A DNA stretch of 12,666 nucleotides from an uncultured Collinsella sp. (GCA_902465465.1 CABQNF010000012.1:1-12666), one strand, 5' to 3'. Positions 6,067-12,259 are shown, counted from the stretch's first letter. Numbers and translations are program-made. The notes: generated by a model not told the origin, from the letters alone.

Positions 6067-7332
6067 ATGGAAAATGCAAAGTTAAAGAGCAGCAAGGTTT
6101 ACGCATGGGTTCTCGTAATCGCACTCGGCCTTATGTCTGCTGGCACGACCGGATCCTATAGCGTCATCGCGGGCTCCTTCGTCGCACCCGTGTGCGAGGA
6201 GTTCGGGTTTGACTATTCCATCTTCTCGTATTACTTCACCGCAACGCTCATTGGTCTTGCGGCAGCTCTTCCGTTTGTCGGAAAACTCATTCCCAAGGTC
6301 GTTGGCAAGGTTTGGCTCCCCGTTGTCGAGCTTATTTTGCTCGCTGCCGGCGCAGGCATGGCCTTCTACACCGAAGTCTGGATGTTCATCGCCGCTGGCG
6401 CCCTGATTGGCGTTTGCTTCGCCTTCACCACCGGCGTCGCTATGTCCGACGTTATTGACCAGTGGTTCAAAAAATCTGGTGGCCTGGCAATCGGTCTCGC
6501 TTGGGCAGTGAACTCGATTTACATGCTCATCATGAGTCCCGTCATCACCTCTGTCATCGAGGCCGCTGGCTGGAGAACTGGTTATCTGGTGCTCGCCGGT
6601 GTTTCCGCAGTGCTCATTCTCCCAGTTTCCATTCTGATCATCCGCTACAAGCCTCAGGACAAGGGCATGCTGCCCTATGGCTACGTCGAGGGCGAGACGG
6701 TCACCGAAACCGAGGAGACGACCGAGGATAGCACGCGTGGCGTTAGCTATGCGCGCGCCATTAAGTCGCCTGCCTTCTTCTTCTGCATCGGCTTCCTCTG
6801 TCTCGTTCAGCTCACTTGCTGCATGAACCAGCTCTTCCCGACGTATGCTTCCGAGGTTGGTTTTAGCCCCATGGTGGGCGGCTTCATGGTATCCGCTGCA
6901 TCGCTCTTCGATCTGTTCCTCAATCCGATCGTCGGCACCACTTGCGATAGGTTCGGCAGCACGAAGGCCATTCTGGGCTGGCTCGCTGTCTCCATCCTCT
7001 CCTTTGTCATGCTCATGATGAGCAGCGGCAACTCGACGCTCAGCATCCTCGCAGCAGGCGTGAACGACGTAATGTACGTCATCGCTGGCACTGCCCTGAC
7101 CGTTTTGGTTATGGATGTCTTTGGCTCCCGCGATTTCGGTCGCATCTTCGCGCTGATCTGCTCCGTGGGCTATATCGTCGGCGCCTTTGGCATGCCCGTT
7201 ATGATGAAGGTCTATGAGCTTGTCGGCTCCTTCCAGGGCGTCTTCATCTTCTGCATCGCATGCAACGTTATTATCGGCCTGTTCTTGCTGCTGGCAAAAA
7301 AGACTGGTAAGAACCTCTCCTGGGACGAATAG
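6067..7332 (+). CDS. Major facilitator superfamily transporter, OFA-like (paralogue 2)
   Basis: A 421-residue, roughly 12-helix carrier, with a hydrophilic acidic central loop at about residues 200-225 (VEGETVTETEETTED). It is paralogous to the protein at 1407-2687, with near-identical blocks in helix 1, around SDVIDQWF and in the C-terminal segment around GSFQGVFIFCIACN. The ATG at 6067 has AGGAG (6054-6058), which overlaps the carbamoyltransferase stop codon, giving an 11-base gap and probable translational coupling. As the last gene of the operon it likely imports the guanidino substrate or exchanges it for the amine product, the job done by AguD, an unrelated amino-acid-permease-type antiporter, in classical agmatine clusters. 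OFA members often act as exchangers, but the cargo here is inferred from context only. Codon use matches the two enzymes upstream and differs from paralogue 1. Confidence 0.87.
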   Translation: MENAKLKSSKVYAWVLVIALGLMSAGTTGSYSVIAGSFVAPVCEEFGFDYSIFSYYFTATLIGLAAALPFVGKLIPKVVGKVWLPVVELILLAAGAGMAFYTEVWMFIAAGALIGVCFAFTTGVAMSDVIDQWFKKSGGLAIGLAWAVNSIYMLIMSPVITSVIEAAGWRTGYLVLAGVSAVLILPVSILIIRYKPQDKGMLPYGYVEGETVTETEETTEDSTRGVSYARAIKSPAFFFCIGFLCLVQLTCCMNQLFPTYASEVGFSPMVGGFMVSAASLFDLFLNPIVGTTCDRFGSTKAILGWLAVSILSFVMLMMSSGNSTLSILAAGVNDVMYVIAGTALTVLVMDVFGSRDFGRIFALICSVGYIVGAFGMPVMMKVYELVGSFQGVFIFCIACNVIIGLFLLLAKKTGKNLSWDE

Positions 7333-7343
7333 TTCGATTCGTC
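7324..7343 (+). other. Small hairpin overlapping the end of the operon
   Basis: GACGAAT (7324-7330) pairs with ATTCGTC (7337-7343), with the stop codon of the transporter gene in the loop region. No T-run. Possibly fortuitous, or part of 3'-end protection. Confidence 0.35.
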
Positions 7344-7382
7344 TTAGACATACGCTGTAGGGCTTAACCTGCAGCCGCTTTG

Positions 7383-7410
7383 GGGCATCGACTAACATCG
7401 GTGCCCTTTT
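7383..7410 (+). terminator. Terminator of the deiminase-carbamoyltransferase-transporter operon
   Basis: GGGCATCGA (7383-7391) pairs with TCGGTGCCC (7398-7406), a 9-bp stem with one G-T wobble and a 6-base loop, followed by TTTT. It lies 50 bases after the operon's last stop codon and has the form of an intrinsic terminator. Confidence 0.7.
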
Positions 7411-7415
7411 CATTG

Positions 7416-7448
7416 AATGTGACAAAGGGGCAGTCCCTTTGTCACATT
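7416..7448. repeat. GTGACAAAGGG hairpin, copy 2
   Basis: AATGTGACAAAGGG (7416-7429) pairs with CCCTTTGTCACATT (7435-7448), a perfect 14-bp stem with loop GCAGT. The arms are identical to copy 1 at 1230-1262. Similarity continues past the hairpin: 1230-1289 and 7416-7475 align without gaps at about 50 of 60 bases, ending in the shared GGTCTAAT. Confidence 0.88.
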
Positions 7449-7464
7449 GAGCGGCTTGTGAATT

Positions 7465-7647
7465 CGAGGTCTAATACTTTTCCGAGAAGTGAACGAGTCA
7501 AAATGGACCCCCGAAGCGTCGACACTTTTGAGATGTAATTTCCTGCGGTTTTGATCGTTGAATCCTGCGGTTTTGGCGTCAGAAAATGTCGATGCTTCGG
7601 GGGTCCAAAAAACGGTCGTTCACTTCTCGGAAAAGTATTAGACCTCG
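7465..7647. mobile_element. MITE-like element with perfect 32-bp terminal inverted repeats
   Basis: The ends, 7465-7496 and 7616-7647, are perfect 32-base inverted repeats beginning CGAGGTCTAATAC. Nested inside is a second inverted repeat of 21 bases, 7504-7524 against 7587-7607, with one mismatch that would be a G-U pair in plus-strand RNA. The centre holds a direct repeat, TCCTGCGGTTTTG, at 7541-7553 and 7563-7575. The 183-base unit encodes no protein. It looks like a non-autonomous element or a cruciform-forming repeat; no clear target duplication is seen beyond TT on both sides. It could equally be a structured RNA, since the whole strand can fold into one long hairpin with an internal bulge. 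Confidence 0.65.
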
Positions 7648-7696
7648 TTGTATGGGGTGCGGCTGGAGGGTAGTCATCGTTTAGTAGTTACCTCTT

Positions 7697-7722
7697 CCTT
7701 GTGAATCGCCCGAGGCACAAGG
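7697..7722. other. Hairpin upstream of the dihydrouridine synthase gene
   Basis: CCTTGTG (7697-7703) pairs with CACAAGG (7716-7722) around a 12-base loop. No T-run. Function unknown. Confidence 0.4.
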
Positions 7723-7730
7723 CATAATTC

Positions 7731-7763
7731 ATGTGACAAGGGGGCAGTCCCTTTGCCGTATTG
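7731..7763. repeat. GTGACAAAGGG hairpin, copy 3 (decayed)
   Basis: ATGTGACAAGGGGGCAGTCCC followed by TTTGCCGTATTGA matches copy 2, including the GCAGT loop, but carries substitutions in both arms (GGG extended on the left, GTCACA changed to GCCGTA on the right), so the stem is imperfect. It ends 17 bases before the ATG of the dihydrouridine synthase gene and lies in its leader or promoter region. Copies 2 and 3 bracket the MITE-like element. Confidence 0.7.
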
Positions 7764-7780
7764 ATCTGAGAGAAGAGTAG

Positions 7781-8734
7781 ATGATTCTATCGTTGGCCCC
7801 TATGGAGGGGATTACCGGGCATGTGTTCCGTCGCGTGCATGCGGAGTGCTTCGGCGCGCTCGATTGCTATTACACGCCGTTTTTGCCGCCGCCGCGGGTG
7901 GGAAACCGCTTTGGCGGCAAGGCGTTTAAGGAGATTGATCCTGCCAATAACCAGGGGCTCAACGTGGTGCCTCAGCTGATGTCCAAGAACGCGGACGAGT
8001 TTGTGTGGGCGGCACAGGTGCTCGCCGACATGGGCTACCGCGAGGTCAATCTCAACTTGGGTTGCCCTTCGGGAACGGTTGTCGCCAAGGGCAAAGGATC
8101 GGGCTTTTTGCGCAACTTGGACGAGCTCGAGGTGTTTTTGAGTGACGTGTGTGAGCGCTCTCCGCTGCCGGTATCGGTCAAGACCAGGTTGGGGTTGGAA
8201 AGTGATGACGAGTACGAGCGCGTGCTCGATTTGTATTGCCGCATGCCGCTAGCGGAGCTGATCGTGCATCCGCGCGTACAAAAGGACCGCTATACGGGCA
8301 CGCCGCGCAAGGAGTTTTATGGCGAGACGCTGGAGCGCGCGCCGTTTCCGGTCGCCTACAACGGCGATATTTTTGATCTTGAGGATATGGATGCGCTGGT
8401 GGAGGCCTATTCCGGGACACGCCATGTGATGCTGGGGCGTGGCTTGCTTGCGAATCCCGCTCTGGCTCGCATGGTTAAGGGTGGCCCTGCTGCCACGGTA
8501 GCCGAGCTGCAGCGTTTCCATGACACGCTGTTTGCTGCCTATGCAGAAGAGATTGGCGGTAACGCGGTCTTTCGTATGAAGGAGTGGTGGTTCTACGCCA
8601 AGTGCGCTTTCGCTGACCCCGCTACCGTTCACAAGCTCGTGCGTAAGACCAAAAAGGTCGACGAATACCGCGCCGCCGTCGAGCGGGTCTTTCGCGAGCA
8701 GCCACTCGCACCCATAGCTCGCTTCCGCGGCTAG
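7781..8734 (+). CDS. tRNA-dihydrouridine synthase family protein
   Basis: A 317-residue FMN-dependent TIM-barrel enzyme that reduces a uridine to dihydrouridine in the tRNA D-loop region, using NADPH. Visible family landmarks are APMEGITG at 6-13 (FMN-binding start), NLNLGCPSG at 90-98 with the catalytic acid Cys95, KTRLG at 134-138, HPR at 163-165, NGDI at 194-197 and LGRGLLANP at 218-226. Length is normal for Dus proteins. The ATG at 7781 starts right at the conserved first strand, with a purine-rich AGAGAAGAG stretch just upstream as ribosome binding site. The subfamily (DusA, B or C) and exact tRNA position cannot be decided by eye. The gene stands alone, with a repeat hairpin in its leader and another after its stop. 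Confidence 0.92.
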   Translation: MILSLAPMEGITGHVFRRVHAECFGALDCYYTPFLPPPRVGNRFGGKAFKEIDPANNQGLNVVPQLMSKNADEFVWAAQVLADMGYREVNLNLGCPSGTVVAKGKGSGFLRNLDELEVFLSDVCERSPLPVSVKTRLGLESDDEYERVLDLYCRMPLAELIVHPRVQKDRYTGTPRKEFYGETLERAPFPVAYNGDIFDLEDMDALVEAYSGTRHVMLGRGLLANPALARMVKGGPAATVAELQRFHDTLFAAYAEEIGGNAVFRMKEWWFYAKCAFADPATVHKLVRKTKKVDEYRAAVERVFREQPLAPIARFRG

Positions 8735-8739
8735 TTAGA

Positions 8740-8787
8740 CATCGGGGACGTTCTTTAGCGACTAGTCATTTAAGAACGTCCCCAATG
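8740..8787. repeat. Long hairpin between convergent genes (bidirectional terminator or REP-like)
   Basis: GGGGACGTTCTT (8744-8755) pairs perfectly with AAGAACGTCCCC (8772-8783); the stem continues through CAT (8740-8742) with ATG (8785-8787) after one mismatch. The loop contains the palindrome GACTAGTC (8760-8767). It lies between the dihydrouridine synthase gene and the convergent glutaredoxin gene, so it may stop both transcripts, but there is no clear T-run on either side. Its GGGGAC...GTCCCC ends resemble REP-like hairpins mobilised by Y1 transposases; that link is inferred. Confidence 0.65.
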
Positions 8788-8798
8788 ACTATGTTGCA

Positions 8799-9044
8799 CT
8801 AGAGCAGGTTCTTCTGTACCCATGCGATGATGTCGCTCGACTCGTAGAGTGGCTCTCCGTCAATGAGCAGACAGGGAACCTGGCGCTTTCCGCCGACGGC
8901 GATGAGTGTCTGCTCGGCTTCGGTATCGGTCGAGATATTGCGCTCGGGAATGGTCACACCGTTATCGGCAAGGAATCGTTTGACTTTTATGCAATACGGG
9001 CAGCCGGTCATAACGTACAGCGTGAGCTCATGATTAGTAGCCAT
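8799..9044 (-). CDS. Glutaredoxin family protein
   Basis: An 81-residue thioredoxin-fold protein with the dithiol active site CPYC at residues 15-18 directly after the first strand (ELTLYVMTG), the cis-proline motif QVPCLL after the second helix, and SSDI further on, at the position that contacts glutathione in glutaredoxins. It reduces disulfides or mixed disulfides in the cytoplasm; in actinobacteria the partner may be mycothiol or thioredoxin reductase rather than glutathione. The start at 9044 is chosen over 9083 because GGAG sits 6 bases upstream and the longer form adds a non-family tail. It lies 51 bases downstream of the XRE regulator on the same strand with no terminator between, so the two may be co-transcribed. 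Confidence 0.88.
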   Translation of the reverse strand: MATNHELTLYVMTGCPYCIKVKRFLADNGVTIPERNISTDTEAEQTLIAVGGKRQVPCLLIDGEPLYESSDIIAWVQKNLL

Positions 9045-9095
9045 GGGTCTCCAATCGGTTGAGGTTTCGATTGAAATACCCAAAGCCGCCGCGGT

Positions 9096-9923
9096 CTATG
9101 CGCGCGTCAACGACGACTCGATGGCTTGGACCAGAAACGCCGTGGCTCCGGTGCCGCAGGGCTTGTCGTAGTAGTCAACAAAGCGCTGGTCGGCAAGATA
9201 ACCATTGGCGAGGCCCAGGTACGCTTCGTTCTGGGGTTCGCGTCCCCAGTTGAGACCAATCCAACGACGATGCATCGCGACAAGCTTGCGAGCCTCGCTT
9301 CCATTCGCATCGCCATCGCCCATGGCAATCGAGAGCTGGCCCAGAATAGCGCGTTCAAGTTCCTTCATGTCGTTCCATGTCTCGGGGTCCATGTCCAGCA
9401 ACGCTTCGTTTGCTGCATCGATAGCCTCATCGCCGTAGCGCGCCCGCGCCTCGGCACCGTAGCGCGCCTCGTTTTCCTGCACGGTGCGCCAGCGCTCCAG
9501 TTGCGGCAGGACGGCGCCCATGAGCGAGACGGCTTCGTCGAGCGACATGCCGGTGTTTTGTGCCAGGCGCGGGGCACAATCCTCAATCATTGCCTCCATG
9601 GTGGTGTCATAGGTGTACTTGCCGTGGTCGTAGCACCACTTGCAGTAATGATCGGTCGCGGTGCCCGTGGCATCGGTGCCGCAGTCGTCGGGCGTGAGTA
9701 TCATGCCGCAGCTCTGGCAATAGTGCTCAGGCATTTCGAGCAGGTGGGACAGCGGTTCTCCGGTTACGGCGGCGATGAGCTTCATCATGTCGATGCCCGG
9801 TGTGACCTCGCCGCGCTCCCACCGGCTGATGGCCTGGCGTGTGACGAAGAGCTTAGCGGCAAGCTGCTCTTGGGTAAGGTGATGGGCGCGACGGACAGCA
9901 ATGAGCTTTTCTGCAAAGGCCAT
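9096..9923 (-). CDS. XRE-family regulator with zinc ribbon and TipAS-like domain
   Basis: A 275-residue protein in three parts. Residues 4-60 are an XRE helix-turn-helix (LTQEQLAAKLFVTRQAISRWERG). Residues 68-102 are a zinc ribbon with paired cysteines CQSC (69-72) and CKWC (94-97) and the intervening GTDATGT, matching the small putative zinc-ribbon family often found in regulators. Residues about 140-273 resemble the TipAS ligand-binding fold: RYGDEAI, MDPETW, the HRRWIGLNW segment, then YLGLANGYLADQRFVDYYD and a final FLVQAIESSL. TipAS domains bind thiopeptide or other drugs and are normally fused to MerR-type helix-turn-helix domains, so the XRE pairing is less usual. AAAGGAG 7 bases before the ATG at 9923 fixes the start. 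Likely a drug- or stress-responsive regulator controlling itself and perhaps the downstream glutaredoxin. Confidence 0.82.
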   Translation of the reverse strand: MAFAEKLIAVRRAHHLTQEQLAAKLFVTRQAISRWERGEVTPGIDMMKLIAAVTGEPLSHLLEMPEHYCQSCGMILTPDDCGTDATGTATDHYCKWCYDHGKYTYDTTMEAMIEDCAPRLAQNTGMSLDEAVSLMGAVLPQLERWRTVQENEARYGAEARARYGDEAIDAANEALLDMDPETWNDMKELERAILGQLSIAMGDGDANGSEARKLVAMHRRWIGLNWGREPQNEAYLGLANGYLADQRFVDYYDKPCGTGATAFLVQAIESSLTRA

Positions 9924-9953
9924 AGCGGCTCCTTTCTGCTGGTTGATGGCTTA

Positions 9954-9982
9954 AGCATACGCGGCGGCAGGCGCCCTTCCAA
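9954..9982 (-). promoter_or_regulatory. Predicted promoter of the XRE-TipAS regulator gene
   Basis: On the minus strand TTGGAA (9982-9977) and TATGCT (9959-9954) are separated by exactly 17 bases, about 30 bases before the start codon. Fair sigma-70-type match. Confidence 0.5.
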
Positions 9983-9997
9983 GCAACCGTTGGTTGC
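9983..9997. promoter_or_regulatory. Palindrome GCAACC-GTT-GGTTGC abutting the -35 box
   Basis: A perfect 6+6 inverted repeat with a 3-base centre, directly upstream of the -35 box of the XRE gene promoter and inside the divergent region shared with the tRNA methyltransferase gene. Position and symmetry suit a binding site for the XRE-TipAS protein, acting from an activator-like position. Binding itself is inferred. Confidence 0.45.
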
Positions 9998-10040
9998 ACG
10001 ACGGGGGACCGCGGCGAAGAATTGCGCGCAACGCCCCACG

Positions 10041-10046
10041 TACAAT
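10041..10046 (+). promoter_or_regulatory. Candidate -10 box for a leaderless tRNA methyltransferase transcript
   Basis: TACAAT lies 7 bases before the ATG at 10054, the distance expected between a -10 box and a start point. No Shine-Dalgarno sequence is present ahead of either candidate ATG (10045 or 10054). No good -35 box is seen. Confidence 0.35.
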
Positions 10047-10053
10047 GACCGGC

Positions 10054-10791
10054 ATGGAACCTATCGCACACATACATACCGATCTGCCGCAGAAGTTCGG
10101 CATTCCGCGCAACAGCTTTTTGGCGCCTCATCTGCAGGGACGCATCGTTTTTGAGCCGGAATTTGCCTCCAATGCAGCAGTTGAGGGCTTGGACTCCTTC
10201 TCTCACCTATGGCTGCTGTGGCGTTTTGAAAACGGCACACCCGGCGGCACGGCTAAGGACATAGCCGCCGATGCCAAGACGCGGGACAGGTCCGGAACCA
10301 ACGCAAAATGGTCGAAGACCGTGCGCCCGCCGCGTCTGGGCGGAGCCGAGCGCGTGGGTGTGTTTGCCACGCGCAGTCCGTTTCGCCCTAATCCCATTGG
10401 GCTCACCTGCGTCAAGCTCGACCGCGTGGAGCTTACCGACGATGGTCCCATCATCCATGTGTTGGGGACCGACCTGCGCGACGGCACGCCCATCTACGAC
10501 ATTAAGCCCTACATTCCGTTTGCGGACTGCCACCCGGATGCGACCGGAGGCTGGATTGAGGATGCTCCGTGGCAAGAGCTCGACATCGAGTTCCCGCAGA
10601 CGCTGCAGGATATAGTCCCGCCCGCAAAGCTCCCCGGCTTGGTCGAGGTCCTTCGCCAAGATCCACGCCGCGCGGGCAGCAAGCACGAGCCAAACCGCGT
10701 TTACCACTTGGCCTACGCCGGACTCGACATATCTTTTACGGTCGATGAAACCCAGCTAACCGTAGTCGCCGTCACCGACGCGCGAGACTAA
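10054..10791 (+). CDS. trmO: tRNA (N6-threonylcarbamoyladenosine37-N6)-methyltransferase TrmO
   Basis: A 245-residue protein of the TrmO (TsaA/YaeB) family, which uses S-adenosylmethionine to methylate t6A at position 37 of some threonine tRNAs, a small boost to decoding. Key family motifs are present: FSHLWLLW (49-56), RPPRLGG (91-97), TRSPFRPNPIGLT (106-118) and YDIKPYIPFAD (148-158). A C-terminal small domain follows with QDPRRAG (202-208) and YHLAYAGLDISFTV, as in full-length family members of about 235-250 residues. The start at 10054 aligns MEPIAHIHTD with the family N-terminus; 10045 would add three residues, and 9994 is too far upstream. Divergent from the XRE regulator; the PLP-enzyme gene follows on the same strand after 111 bases. 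TrmO is well studied in enterobacteria; activity here rests on motif conservation. Confidence 0.9.
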   Translation: MEPIAHIHTDLPQKFGIPRNSFLAPHLQGRIVFEPEFASNAAVEGLDSFSHLWLLWRFENGTPGGTAKDIAADAKTRDRSGTNAKWSKTVRPPRLGGAERVGVFATRSPFRPNPIGLTCVKLDRVELTDDGPIIHVLGTDLRDGTPIYDIKPYIPFADCHPDATGGWIEDAPWQELDIEFPQTLQDIVPPAKLPGLVEVLRQDPRRAGSKHEPNRVYHLAYAGLDISFTVDETQLTVVAVTDARD

Positions 10792-10902
10792 CCAGCCATT
10801 CGTCCGCACCCGTCAAATTAAGCGCCAAACCCCGCGCCAAAACCGCCCACGCTGGTGGACAATAACGCCTACCAAAACAATCACTTTGCACGGGGGCTCA
10901 GC

Positions 10903-12117
10903 ATGAAATACGACTTTAGCTCGCTTATCGACCGCCACGGTATGGACTCCATAGCCGTTGACTCCTGGGGTGAGATCCCCGGTATGGCTCCGAACGCACC
11001 CGACGAGGGCTTCGACCGCATTCCCATGTGGGTGGCCGACATGAATTTTGCCACGGTGCCCACGGTCCAGGAACACATCATTCAGCGTGCCCAGCACCCC
11101 ATGTTCGGCTATTTCGATCCGCGTCCCGAGTACTTCGACCGCATCATCGAATGGCAGAGCCGCCGCAATGGCGTCGAGGGTCTGCGTCCTGAACATATCG
11201 GCTACGAAAACGGCGTGCTGGGCGGCGTCGTGTCGACGCTGCGCGCGTATGTCCAGCCAGGCGATGCGGTGCTGGTCCACAGCCCTACCTACATTGGTTT
11301 TACCAAGTCTATCGAAGCCGCGGGCTATCGCATTGTCCACAGCCCGCTTAAACTCGACGACCAGGGCGTGTGGCGCATGGACTTTGAGGACATGGAGTGC
11401 AAACTCGCCCAAAACCACATTCATGCCGCGGTGTTCTGCTCGCCGCACAATCCCTGCGGCCGCGTATGGGAGCGCGACGAAATCGAGCGCGCCATGGACA
11501 TCTATCGCCAGCACGATTGCGTGGTGATCTCGGACGAGATTTGGTCCGATATCATCCTGCCGGGGCACAAGCACATCCCGACGCAGTCGGTGAGCGAGGA
11601 TGCCCGCATGCGCACGGTTGCCCTCTACGCGCCCAGCAAGACGTTCAACCTAGCGGGCCTGGTCGGCAGCTACCACATCATCTATAACGAGACGCTGCGC
11701 GACCGCGTGTGCGCCGTGTCCAACAAGACCCACTACAACGAGATGAATGTCCTCTCCATGCATGCGCTTATCGGTGCCTACCAGCCGCAGGGCTACGAGT
11801 GGGTGGACGAGCTCAACCAGGTGCTTGCCGGCAATATCGAGTACTTCTGCGATTACGTGGACGAGCATTTTGAGGGCGTGTCTTATTCACGTCCGCAGGG
11901 CACGTACATGGTGTTTCTGGACTGCACCGAGTGGTGCCGCGAGCATGGCCGCGATATTCAGTGGCTGCTCGACGAGGGGGCGCGCGTGGGCGTGGGGTAT
12001 CAGGACGGCCGCCCGTTCCACGGGCCCTGCCACATTCGCGTGAATCTGGCGCTGCCGCTTTCGCGCGTAAGGGAAGCGTGCGACCGCCTGGACCGCTACG
12101 TTTTTAATGCACGGTAA
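10903..12117 (+). CDS. MalY/PatB family aminotransferase (probable cystathionine beta-lyase)
   Basis: A 404-residue cytoplasmic PLP enzyme of fold type I, class I/II aminotransferase family, MalY/PatB branch. These proteins usually split cystathionine or cysteine conjugates by beta-elimination to give a thiol, pyruvate and ammonia. The N-terminal PMWVADMNFATVP (41-53) is the branch signature. PLP-binding residues are visible: SPTY (127-130), PHNPCGRVW (181-189) with Asn183, SDEIWSDI (210-217) with Asp211, and the Schiff-base lysine Lys246 in APSKTFNLAGL (243-253). The C-terminus ends with HIRVNLALPLSRV, carrying the carboxylate-binding Arg. The ATG at 10903 has GGGGGCTC just upstream; a GTG at 10855 would only add an unconserved tail. 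In E. coli MalY also interferes with MalT; nothing here suggests that role. The exact substrate cannot be told from sequence. Confidence 0.88.
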   Translation: MKYDFSSLIDRHGMDSIAVDSWGEIPGMAPNAPDEGFDRIPMWVADMNFATVPTVQEHIIQRAQHPMFGYFDPRPEYFDRIIEWQSRRNGVEGLRPEHIGYENGVLGGVVSTLRAYVQPGDAVLVHSPTYIGFTKSIEAAGYRIVHSPLKLDDQGVWRMDFEDMECKLAQNHIHAAVFCSPHNPCGRVWERDEIERAMDIYRQHDCVVISDEIWSDIILPGHKHIPTQSVSEDARMRTVALYAPSKTFNLAGLVGSYHIIYNETLRDRVCAVSNKTHYNEMNVLSMHALIGAYQPQGYEWVDELNQVLAGNIEYFCDYVDEHFEGVSYSRPQGTYMVFLDCTEWCREHGRDIQWLLDEGARVGVGYQDGRPFHGPCHIRVNLALPLSRVREACDRLDRYVFNAR

Positions 12118-12127
12118 GTGAGCACTG

Positions 12128-12169
12128 CATGTGGGGCCTTCTGCCAAGTCGGCTGGAAGGCCCCGCATG
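12128..12169. terminator. Hairpin after the MalY-type gene
   Basis: GGGGCCTTC (12133-12141) pairs with GAAGGCCCC (12156-12164); the stem extends outward through CATGT and GCATG to 14 bp with one wobble pair. The loop holds a further GCC/GGC pair. It lies 10 bases after the stop codon at the position of a terminator, but no T-run follows, so termination may be partial or factor-assisted. Confidence 0.5.
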
Positions 12170-12210
12170 GTAAAACGTCTGTAACCATTGGGCGCTCGAC
12201 CGGTTTTGTT

Positions 12211-12219
12211 TGCTATTAT
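12211..12219 (+). promoter_or_regulatory. Candidate extended -10 promoter of the solute-binding lipoprotein gene
   Basis: TGCTATTAT fits the extended -10 form (TG, one base, then a TATAAT-like box). It would give a leader of about 35 bases before the ATG at 12260. No well-spaced -35 box is seen, which is tolerated in extended -10 promoters. Confidence 0.42.
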
Positions 12220-12259
12220 TTCAGCATTTTAGTCTGTAAACAGGATCGTCTGGAGCTCG

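Noticed and set aside
4952..6124. Minus-strand open frame of 390 codons opposite the carbamoyltransferase gene
   Set aside because: Same shadow effect; it runs through the intercistronic hairpin and ribosome binding site and has no family features.
6082..7425. Minus-strand open frame of 447 codons opposite the second transporter gene
   Set aside because: Composition is His-, Asp- and Glu-rich nonsense typical of antisense to membrane protein codons; the plus-strand MFS gene is certain.
7465..7647. CRISPR-like or repeat-spacer reading of the repeats
   Set aside because: Only two short direct repeats in the centre, and the main repeats are inverted; no regular spacing.
9126..10154. Plus-strand open frame of 342 codons over the XRE-TipAS gene
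   Set aside because: No motifs, and it crosses a divergent promoter region and the start of the trmO gene.
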